A stretch of 64,000 nt of DNA, from NCBI GenBank assembly GCA_033980235.1, contig CM067067.1, forward strand, positions 4,287,289 through 4,351,288. Reading direction: 5' to 3'. This DNA is from Diadema setosum. Lineage: Eukaryota > Echinodermata > Echinoidea > Diadematoida > Diadematidae. This document shows positions 23,701 to 35,700 of the stretch, piece after piece (within the stretch, counting starts at the first letter, position 1; the number at the start of each line of letters is the position of its first letter). Both the position numbers and the translations under genes were made by a program. Below the pieces are notes generated by a model, which was given only the letters and a program-made list of their open reading frames with translations, made no database searches and had not been told where the DNA came from.

Positions 23701-26700
23701 ATGAACTGATATAGTTTATAGAGTAAGACAAATGGGCAATTCTGTGTGATGTAGGCCTGGGTGTTGAGCAGCTCTCCATTTGTCTTGCACACAAAATATC
23801 AAAAATTGTCATTTTACTCAAATATTTTGGAACAGATGGAACATATTCTCTGAGGAGGGCATGTAAAGAAAAATTTTATTGCTCTTATTATATAGGCACC
23901 TACCAAGAATAAATCTGAAGAAAATTTTTCTCATTAGAAAAGTAAAAGATTGTTACTTTTGTATACAAACAGAATGGAGAGCCAGCTCAACATCTGTGTC
24001 ACACAGATTTACCAATTTGTCTTGCTTTCTGAACTTGAACAATTCATAATTTTTGTGTACATAATTTTTCCCTCAAATCTTCACTGATCTTCTTTTCTGA
24101 TTTTTCTGTTTTTATACCAAGCAACAAATTCAGGGTGGAATTTCCCTTTAATCTCCCATTACAATGCATTTATAGAGAAAATATATGATGACCTTCATAA
24201 TGATATGGCAATTTTTACTGCAAGAGTGCCATGGAGTTGGCAAGCATGGAAAATTTAAACTTGACTTGACAGTGTGCCAGCTCTGTGCGATACATCTTCA
24301 TCACTGTGACCAACCATGGAAACCTAGATAGGGGTTGCACCCAACCAGCGTGCCCTGTCGGTACCCGTGGGTGATTTCGGTCACCCTTCCCCTCACAGGA
24401 AATGCGGTCACTCAGACCTGGACAGCTGAACCCTGACCAATATAACCATAAGCCTGTAGATCTGGTTTATATCTAAACGATGGAACGTGACAGTTTGAAG
24501 ATGTGCAGACTGTCCATCCAGACAAACACCATTGGGTGCCTTTGTTGTCATCTCCCTCTGAAGGGACTTATTCAGATAAATGACATCAGTAGTGAGGTTA
24601 CATCCATTCATTCTCCAATTATCACGCCTTAGGAGTGGGGTGATTGACCTCTCTGTGAATAAGACTACTGTATATAACCTCGTGAGAAAAGGAGGAGTTA
24701 TATCCTTTGATAGTAAATCTTCATATCCTCTTGTGAAGTAAACATCTGAGACTCAAGACTTAAACAAGCGGTATAGAAACATTTTGGAATAGTCAGTTGC
24801 AACACAGCTTGACTCACACTGCACAATAAATTGTTGTTGGTAGTGTTTTTATTGTGTATTTACTGAGAAATAATGTTACAGGAGGTTAGATGGTTTGTTG
24901 TTGGTGCTCAAAAGTCAAAAATGTCAAACCAAGAAGTATTAACTGTACTGTTCATGTAAAAACAAAAGGCAGATATCACACTAAAAGAGTTATGAGTATA
25001 TCTCCAGATGGGAGGCAGAGTACCGGTAAAGGGGAAAAAAAGATATCAAAGATAGTTGTCAGGAATTTCAAGATGCTGTGAAATCTATTTTGGCCACTCC
25101 AAATCATCCTCAGGCCTTGGTGTCGGATGTGTTTCCTGCGTTGACTGCCTTGCCACTCAAGGCTTGCTATTTCACTTAGTATGGATGATATCATAGCTAT
25201 GAATTGCAGCAGAGAAACTGATGATTCTGCATGCCTTTTTCTCCTTCCTTTATATTCATAATTCAAATGATGTGACCATATGATGAGATTCATCAAGGCA
25301 AAATCTATCACTTCTGCTCTGAAGCTGATTCAAAAAATATCTAATCTCAGAGCAAGGATAACCAAAGTTGTATGAATAAACATCACAAACTGTCTTCTTT
25401 TTCTCCCAGACATTGGATAGTCTGTTTGCTATTTGTTTTACTTTGATAGATACAATTCTGAATCAAAGCCAGAAATCCATACTCAATGAATTTGACTCCA
25501 CACTAGCTATCACCAGCAGGCATGCATGCATGGTAGAGGGATGTATCATTCTGCATGCATGCACATTTATTGAACAAAGACAATTTACAAGACTGCTATT
25601 GAACAATGAACGAAATGCAATCCAAGATTACTGGGACATCTGGGCCTTGGTCAAAACAGGAGAAAGGACATGTCATGGACCTCTTGTTTATATCAAACTT
25701 TCTTTGCCATTCTTTGGTAATTTAAATAGCATTTCTGTTGTCTGTCCTTCCTCTAAATTGTGGATTGTCTGTTATTTTCATAAACTGTCACCCCTGTTTC
25801 ATAGGCCTCTCTCTACAAGAGAAGAAGCTCAATACAAAAGATACGATGCGCTAGCATGCAATAACAAGAAGGAGAAAATAGTGTCTTGTCTGTCTTGAGA
25901 GCATACCAGTCTGGTGACGACAGACTATCAAATTGCAAATTCAGTTTCACATTCCTACCATTGTGTTCGCTTAATTGGCAATTTAGGTTTTAATCTCTCA
26001 GTAAGGTCTGAGCACATAATCCTTAGACAAAATGTTTGTTTGCTTCTTGTCCCTTTTTGTTTGTGTCATGTATTTGTGTGTCTTGACTGAATCTGTTTCA
26101 TTTTGTTGGGGTCTAGAAATGTTAGCATTGCATTCAACCTTGTATTATTCAGTGAATTTGTTTGTTCCTGATGTACGGCTTCCAACTAGAGAGAATCCTT
26201 TAAGACTTCAAGGTGACTTAAATTGATTTTATAGATGTTACACTTTATTTTCTCATCCATATATGCAAACAAACAGGCTTTCTGTGTAGGACCAATACCA
26301 TAAGCAGTAATTTTTTGTAAGTTCAATATGTGTGTCATCATGCAAGCCAGTCACTGTCTGAAATCGTGTATTTTATCATCACACACCTTTGTTGGGGATG
26401 AAGAATAGTGGCATGGTACCACATGTTAGGAAAGATAGTTACAAAAGTCCTAGGCCCGCTCCCTTCTGAAGCAGCGGGATGTACAAGAACACTCGTCACT
26501 GTGGTCAAGTGGTTTGTAGATGCTATCCCTTTTCCAAATAGTTCTTAGATGCAACATGACTGTAGACCTATTCAAAACATATTAGGGTAGTATTTCATGG
26601 CATGTATGATTTTTTTTAATCTCTCTTCTGCATCATCATTGATGCCAGATAGCTGCACAATCTAGTGACTTTTGTGTCTGGCCATTGCAGGGCTGCCAAC

Positions 26701-29700
26701 CTCAGTAAGAGTTTAGAGTGGGGGTGATGGTGAGGAGGTTCAGCATGAAATTTATTCATCAGAGTGATTTGAGACAGTAAAGATTGGGTGAATTGCAAGA
26801 GTCTCCAGCTGATTGCATGAGAGTGGGCAGCCCTGTCATTGGTAGCTCTGGTCTTGTTTAGCAGAGCCCTAAGTAGGTTTATACAAGAGTTGGTCCCAGC
26901 ACTTCATGATCAGAAGAAGCTTTCATCAGATCATTTTGTGGGGTAACGTGAGCACCAGTGTGCAATTTCATCATGTTTGTCATCAGTCAAAGATATTACA
27001 TTCTAACTTGTCAAGAGTCAGAAAAAAAAAACCCTGTTGATCTTATGTCATTTATGTTTTCACAGAAGAAACCATGAGGCTATAGATTGTATCATATGAT
27101 TCATACATACTGTCTTACATTTAGAAGAAAATAGCTTTTATATTCAAGGTCAAAGTTTCAGTTCAGTATATTGCATGATGTTTTGGTGTAGAAAGATACT
27201 TTCAGAAAGTGGGGTTTACAAGCATTGGAATTTTTATCTTTTATTGTGTTTCTATCCCTTGTTTCTCCGTTAACAAACATCTCAAACACTTCATGACTTC
27301 CTACATTTTCATAGAACTGATATTGTTTTATATGCCCAGTAGGAATCACATTCTCTTTGATATGACTTTGCTCACTAGATGGAAATATTTTTCTTTCCAC
27401 ATAATTTATGAAGTCAGAGGAAATTCTCATTTTATCAACTGCAGCAAAGTGATACTTGTAATCATGGAAAGTACAAAAGAAATGAAGACTTTTGTCTGTG
27501 ACCATGAGAACTGTCATTAGGTTCAAATGCCGATCTGATGCTAAATCGAGTGATTTAGTAACATTCATTAGAATTGTAGTAATATTCATATAAAATTTAA
27601 GTCCATTCAGAGCAAATGTTCCATGGTGCAAAGTCATACAATTCTTGTTTATTAGCATGAAAAAGCTATGGAAAATTACAGGTGAGGTAATTTATAATTT
27701 GGATATTCTATTCCTTAATTGTATGATCAGGATATATTGTCCAGGTTTCTTGTCAGCTTTCAAGTTTTGTTGAAGACTTTATTTTAAATCATCTGGGTTG
27801 ATTGATGATGATAGTTAACATCCTAGAATTTGAATACTTCTTGCCTACAGGGTTGCAAATCCCTGATGATAAAAATGGTACACTTCTAACCCTATGTCAT
27901 CCCTAAGGTCAAAGGTCAAGAAAATAATGATGGATGTGGACAGATTACATGATAAAGAGGAACAAATTGAGGATAATGAAGGGGATAATGGACTCTTGAT
28001 AGCTGCTTACTTCACATGTGTATCTCAAATTCAATACTGCTCAACCATGCAATGATTGTGTAGACAGCAATTCAGGTTCCTTAATGAGTAATAAATGATT
28101 ATTATAGGCTAGGCTGCTTGGATTGAGAAAAGGTCATCAGATTTGGGGTGGAAGAGCATTCAATTAAAGGACAAGTTCACCTTCATAAACATAAGGATTG
28201 AGAGAATGTAGCAATATTAGCAGAACACATCATTGAAAGTTTGAGGAAAATCGGACAATCCATTCAAAAGTTATGAATTTTTGAAGTTTTAATGCAGTAA
28301 CCACTGGATGAGAAGACTACTGCATTGTATGAATAACTTAGATGTCACATGCGTACAACAATATAAGGAAAATACAAAGAGAATTTCACAAAATTTCATC
28401 TTTTGAAAAAAGTACACATTCCCTTGACTCGTTACCGACATATGTTAGGGGTAATATCATTTCCCCTGCCTTTAGAAAGAGGCAAGTCAAGTGCTCTTTT
28501 ATTATGCGAAAAAAAGTGAAAATATGTTGAATTTTCTTTACATTTTCTTTATACTGTTGTACGCATATGACTCACAAGCTGTAGTAGTCTCCTCATCCAG
28601 CGGTTCCAACACAAAAATTTTAAAAATTCATAACTTTTGCATCGATTGTCCAATTTTCCTCAAACTTTCACTGATATGTTCTACTAATATGCTGCATTCT
28701 CTCAATCCTTATGTTTATTAAGGTGAACTTGTCCTTTAAGGAAACAGAATCCTTGTAGAGAAAAATTTGTCAGCAAACTTGTTCCCTGCAGTAACACAAT
28801 GAGCAGACTTACTACTTTTCAGCCCAAACCAAGTTTTGCTACTTAAATAGGTAGTTATTGAAGACCCTTAGCTCAGTCCATCTAATGTATTTCAGGCTGA
28901 CAAGGAGGGACCATTGATTAACACGAGTTTTCACCCCCCCCCCCCCCCCCCCCCCCGCAACATATGGAATCAGAGCATATCAAGAAAATTTGATAGATGT
29001 CAAATATTGGACATTGTACCATTTTTGATGCCACTAAATCTCCTAACATATGACAGCGTATGAACATGTACTAAAAATTTAAATCGTACTCAAGTATTGG
29101 CTAAAACTGCATTCTTTTTTTCAAACTTTGTAATGCATTTTCAGTTCCAACATCCATGGAGACTGCTCATTTTGAGTTTGTGGATCAAAATTCTGTTTTG
29201 AATTTTCAATGTTGGGATGGGTAAATTCAAAATGCTATTTGAAGTTGTTACATCTTTAGCTGAACCTTAAACACTGGAGCATTTTCTAGCACTCTGGAAA
29301 GGTTTGTACGTTTGTTCACATTCTGGGAGAAAGAAGTATGCATTGTGCATACACTTTGGGGGAAGTCAAAGTTCTGTAGTCTTATAATAGAACTGTAGAT
29401 TGAAATCTTATTGACAGTTCCCTTAGTAGTAATTTACATTGAAGTGAATTTTGATGCATTTGAAGGTGACCTCTTTGGATTGTTCCTTCCCTGGTATCAT
29501 CTCTATTTCAGCCCCAGATACCCAGCCTCAACTTCACAACCGCACTGATGTATGCAATGAAGACTGCCTCAACAGCTTCGCCAAGAAACTCCAGACCGAT
29601 CCCACCGCCACGTGCAGCGAAGTCCCACTCCACGTCGAGTTCATGTACATGATGGCCTGCCACTCTCTCCTCTCTGACCTCTTCACTACCAAGTACGAGA

Positions 29701-32700
29701 GCTTCTTCAGGCCAGCCAACACGCCGAAGCAGCAACATATAGGTTAGTAATAGCTCTCTAATTTGGATATATCTAAGGTGTGGACTATATAAACAGTGAA
29801 TCCATAATCAAGGCTGCACACTGGCACTGGTCCAACGGTCACTGACTAGTAAAAATCACTGTTAGACCAGTAACTTTTTCAGGAATGGACCAGTAAAAAA
29901 TGGAAAGACTGGGCATTTACGAGTCCAATGGACAGGCTGGACCAGTAGAAAAATGGGTTAGTGTGCTGTCCTGCCATAATGCGTGATAATGGTGCTGAAG
30001 TGACACATGCTCCTTCAGTAAAGAGTAGAAAAGCATAAAAATTATGCATCAACCCGTAAAGTCCTTCTCTTTTCATGCTTATTCTTATTAGTCATGGTTA
30101 GTATTTAACAGGGCAGAATACAGAATTCTTCTTTTATCTGAACCCTATTTTGGACATTTTACATAACGTTTTCTGGTTGCAGAAATTTCACAAGCCTGTA
30201 GATCACTTAATTTATAACCCATCTTTAAATTGGCAACACAGGAAAAAAAATCAAGGCATTTTTTTCTCTTTCTCTTTAATTGGTAATTCTTTGTATTTTT
30301 CCCCTTTGAGCACAAATAACAAATTAAACCATTTTGTCCCGTCTATCTCCAACATAGCATAGGCCAGTAAGATTCAGACTTACAAAGTTATGAGGACAAG
30401 AAGAGGATTTCTGCCGCAAAATTTTCTCAGGACTTGATTTACATTTACAAACATTAATTTTTATGAATGAGTTGACTAGAAAGCTTAATTCAAAGACTTC
30501 TAAAACCAATGATAATATGTTTGTTGGTATGGTCTTTTTTCCAGTTGTACAAGCTTGTTTTCTGACATAGATACAAATTCAGAAGTGTATGAATGTTTGT
30601 GTGAGTACGTGTGTGTGTGTGTGTGCGTGCATGTGTATAACTGACAACCCTTTGCAACTACCTCCTATGTCTTGAAAAACTGCTTGGAATCACAATCCAC
30701 ACAAACTTCTTTGAACTCTGGTTTACCTGTGAATACAACAGGTGGATCAGTATCTAGCTAAGATAACCCATCAGGATTTGCTGGTCATTCTTTTTGTGCC
30801 CCCCACCCCCATGCCCCATCCTTCTGTGCATTTCCAAAGTTTCAAAAGTTTGTGCCCCTCTGGAGGAGGTGCATTCCATAATAAACTGTACATCATAAAC
30901 ACATTTGATCATGTGTTTCTGATTGTTGAATCTAAGGCACACAGCTCTTTCTGGATCTAAAGTGTACTTTCTTTGCCTCCAAATAACATGTGAAAGCATA
31001 GCATCTGTGGAGCTCAAAGATGGTATATATTTGTTGAAGGAGATATCTGTGGGATAAAAAACAAAGTGCAAGAACACCCACAAAGATTTAGGGAACTTCG
31101 ACAAAACAAAAAATGCCTCTTGATATTTTTAAGTAGACATCCTCGGGGATTTTCTGATAGTGGGACAAATCTTTCTGTCGTCTCGAAACATTCTCATATG
31201 GTTTGCAGGACGGAAAAACAAGAGAATTGGGGATTTTGGCAACTTTATCTTTGGTGTGTCGCGACTCCAATAGCAGAATACCGGTTCGCCGAGGGAGGAT
31301 GTTGATCTTAACACAGGCCGCAATGTGGTTCCAATCAGCAACACTGCTTCAAACAGCTTGCATTTCAAATCCTACTTCCCTCTCCCTCCCCCCCCCCCCC
31401 ACACACACACACTTCTCTGCAGCAGAAATATTAATATCCATACTGTGGAGAAAGAGAGAAGAGTAGTAAGAGATGGTGTAGGGCTTGACTTCCCTTCAAC
31501 ATTCCATGTGAAATGACTATACTACCAAGAAATTATCAATGCTTATATTGGGATATCTCTCCATCAGTATTTGAACTGCAAGTTTGTAGAATTTAAATCA
31601 TACTCTTACACATCGATTTCAATTTATCTGACATAGATTTAAAGATAGAGTGATGAATATTATTCATATTATTTCTATAAGTAGATACAAAGGTGTTCTT
31701 ATCCCTCCTCTGTATGTTCTCTATCTCCTTCTCTTCTTCCCCCCCCCCCCTGTCTGCACCTCATCCTCCTACTACTTCTTAAAATGTATCTGCTACCTTC
31801 AGTTTGGAGGCATCTTTCGAGACTTTCATTATCAAACCAGGGAGGTGGGAAGAGACTTCTCCCACCTCCTTGGTTAAATTAAAAGAGATTACAAACTTTG
31901 CTTTCACTTTTTTCACATGTGTGTTAAAAGGAAGCTGCAATGAACTTTTTTGGTCCTGTTATATAAGGAATTGATTGTAATTTACATACTTGCAGCAAAA
32001 CTTATGACAGCCTCAATGCTGTCAGCTTTCATTTGATTGATTGTCACATAAAATTGCATCCATGATATTAAACTCGCAAATACTCTGAGAAATTGGGAAG
32101 ATCATGAGATATCTGATGGAAAAAACACAAGATTAGTGGCTGCAAAGTTTTCTTTTTATTGTGTCATATTAAGTATATTCCATCACAACCACTTTAAACA
32201 CCCAAACTGTGCTTGTGGGCAACAAAAATGACACCTTGACACGATCCCAAATTGAGGACCTTATTCTGGGGGAGAAAAATGGGTTATGTCCCTACAGGTG
32301 TTTGGAAGTGGAGCTCACAAATAAATGCCACCTGCTTAATGGCTCATTCACTGTTTTGGCAGCTTGTCACATCCCCATCTAGAAGCAGTACTTTCCATAA
32401 GCTTAAATCCATAAACAGAAAACTTTGAGAAGTGATGAAAAAGAAAGGGCAGCAAGCTGTCCTTATATTTCTGAATCCCCATCAGACTGCCTGAAGATTT
32501 AATGTTTTGTTTTTTGCTTTTTATTTCATTTTGTAAAAGCTGCCTTGAATACGGCTTTCTACATTTATGACATTTTTAGTGCAGATACAAATAGACAGGT
32601 TGTAAGGCATATGAGGGGTGTATGTTTGAATTTATTTGCTTGTCTCTAACATTAATGTGCCAATCGATTTCCCTTCCAGTATACATCCATATAAGCTATG

Positions 32701-35700
32701 AATAATGTCCCTATCTAAGTCAGGATTTCAAATATTCAAGGAGCGTGGAAATGATACATGACATCTGTTAGGAGTTTGCTGTCTTGACAGCACCCCAAAT
32801 ACAACTTGAATGCCAATGATTTTAAAGTGGCTTTGCAGAAACTACTTCGAAACTGGAAGTTTTCTAGTATCTTAATATTTTTGGAAATCAAAGTGAAAAT
32901 GCTGAATGCTGAAAATGCTTGTTTGACAAAACAAAAACATTCTTGTAGTGTTGCCACATGAATTAAGTAATGTTTAGTTTCCTGAAATCAAGTATCCCTT
33001 TTTTTTTTCATTTTTGAGTGATGCATTGCTTTGTTTGTTATCAAAATGGGCACTTTTTTTAGCATAACTAGAGTAGGAAGCAATATTGGCATCATTCCAG
33101 CGTAGTATTCATATATAGTTGTTGTTTTCATCAAGTTGATGTATTGATAACTAATTTCTCCTTTGGAAGACAAAACGTGCATAGAGGCATCCAAAAATAA
33201 AAGCAGAATTATGGCACTAGACATAAAGGAAGTTAAGCTATTCTTGGTGTATGGAAGGTTTAGTCTAATTTTTCCATAATAGGGAGATTTGCAAATTCCA
33301 TTAAAGGATATTGAAGGGCAAATAAGCTCTTATCCCAACCAGCTCCCTTTCAAGTTTGTTGCACTCTGTGAAATAAAAAATAGAATAGAAGGTGATGTAT
33401 GATACCATGGACAAGGTATTTAAGCCTCCCCTTGTGGAAGCGTATTGTTGACTGCACCTGGGACAGCCACAGCACCATAACCTAATTCTTCCCTGCATAT
33501 CACAAAAAATTAAGTGTTAATTCCCCTCAAGAATTCCTTTCATCCCACGGCGGATTTTAACTCTGGAAGGTGCATCCAAGCTGTACTTTTCCATAGCAAC
33601 CGTCTCTTGAACGCATCTTTCAACGTATTAAGGAATTGAACTCCGAGTTGAACCTGTTTATAGAAGAAATTGTGCGTGGTTACGTGGAACCTCACCCTCT
33701 TACTTTTTTTTTCTTTCTTTCTTTGCTAGCCCCTGCCTTAGAGTTTTCTGCCATCTTATTTGGAGATGGGTGTTTAGACTCTCTCTTTCACGTTCTCGAA
33801 GCTGAACTCGTTCTTTCCTTCGCCATGATCAGCCCCAAGAGTACAGCTCACCCTTTGTGGATGAAAAAAAAAAATGTGAACTTCAGGCATGTCAGTGCCA
33901 ATCGATATCCAGACATTCCTTATCATGTTGTCAAAGAGTATGCTTTGTGATCACTCAGGCAACAATGTTGAGTCTCTTTGCTAGGAACATGATGGCAGTT
34001 GATGGCTGATACTGAAGCCAATTATTGTGGACTTTCTCCAATATGCAAACAGTTTGGCATGAGGTTTTTGACATTTGGCCATATGAAATGAAAATTCAAT
34101 ATGCAGACTTCAAATGATGAAAGCAGTAATGGGTTTGTCATCATTGATTGAGACAGTATCTCTGCTGCGCTCTGTTACAAAAAAGGGTAGAAAAGCTGCA
34201 TCCAGCTATGTAGTCACTGACTGGGAGAACTATCAGAATTAGATCAACAAATCAAGCTTGCCCAATGCAACTCTAAAACCAATGAGATTCAAGCTCCTCG
34301 CTGTAACAAGGCAGTGTCACCTTTTTGCTGTTTGTTTTAACCATAGACACAAGCCTCTGCTATAAACCATGCAGACTGAATCACTGACTGACCATGATAT
34401 CTCCACAACCTGCCCCCCCCCCCCATCTAAACTTGAGTTATTATGACTTATCGGTGCCTTTCCTCAATGTGTGACTTCTCCTGGGTAACGCTAAGTCACT
34501 CTCAATCCTGTCCACCTCCCTCGCCAGATCGTGCAGCCGTACAGCTTGGGTGCTGTGATGCATCTGGCGCCAAATGATTTATACATTGTAGACAGACTTC
34601 AGTTTACTTCCGAACTGCTTTGTGTAAGTGGCCATGGCAGCTGGGTGAAGATTTTGACACTTGGATCGGCACTGACATAAATCATACTAGGCCTAATCAG
34701 CCATATACCCTGGCTTTGTTGCTTACTATGCCAGAGTTTCTATTCACATTGCGAAGAATAAAAAACTTAGCGAAAAATATATGCCCAGACTCTGCTATTT
34801 CAGTATGGAACTGTGTAATTCATGTCAAGTCTATTCTATGGACACTTGAGAAACTCTTCATCTTTATACAGCTTCAGGACCCTATAGTATCAAAATAAGT
34901 ATTTTTTTTTTTTGAATCAGAGAAATCTATTTCTGTTCCACATGGGCTGATTAGAAATGAGTATGTAGTGAGTATATGTATGAATATCAAAAAGGCTAAA
35001 AAGTTTTGTGATAGGAGCCATGACCATATTTCCAGCAAGAAATCATAGCATAGTTGGTTATGTTGCATCAAGTAAGTGATTTTTTATTTTTTTTTTATTG
35101 AAGGTGCATACATTTATCATGAAAATAAGAAATGAAAAGTGCTTTGGATGATTACACTTTGGGCAACTGTGATTTCATTTTTGTTTTTTTCACATGGAAT
35201 ATTCTGTTCAGTTCCAAAGTTTTACATCATTTTATTATGTTGTAGCAAGCTTCTCAGTTATCCCATGCCTACAAAAGTATTATTCATGGTTCTTTGAACC
35301 ATACTGTCTCACAGATGAAAAGCTTCACATTTCAGGTCTATTCCAAGTTCACAGACCCATAAGCAGTCTTAGATCTCTGATCAGTACCACCGATAATGAT
35401 AAGAAAACAGAACAGTCCCACATATGTCTGTCAGCGCTGTAGCAGATGGTTTGCCCAGAGAACTTGTGTGCTCCCATACGTCATTACTGGATTACTCTGC
35501 AAGCAACATTTGATACAGGGTCAGTCTTGGCCCAGGTTAGTTTCAATTCTACAATTCTCTAGTTTGTGAAAAGTTACATAATTCACTCAGAAATCCCATA
35601 AGTACCTCAGTTGGGTGCTGTTGAGAAGGAGGATATAGCATTTCATCTGTACGGAGTATTGTGCTTTCCAGTGGTGATTCTAATTCAGGAATGAATGCTT

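Noticed and set aside
25413..25898. 161-codon plus-strand open frame
   Set aside because: No ATG-led start at the listed edge, no recognisable motif, no convincing splice sites; frames of this size are expected occasionally by chance in 64 kb.
27158..27658. 166-codon minus-strand frame opposite a 103-codon plus-strand frame
   Set aside because: Composition is ordinary AT-rich intron; no family or splice context.
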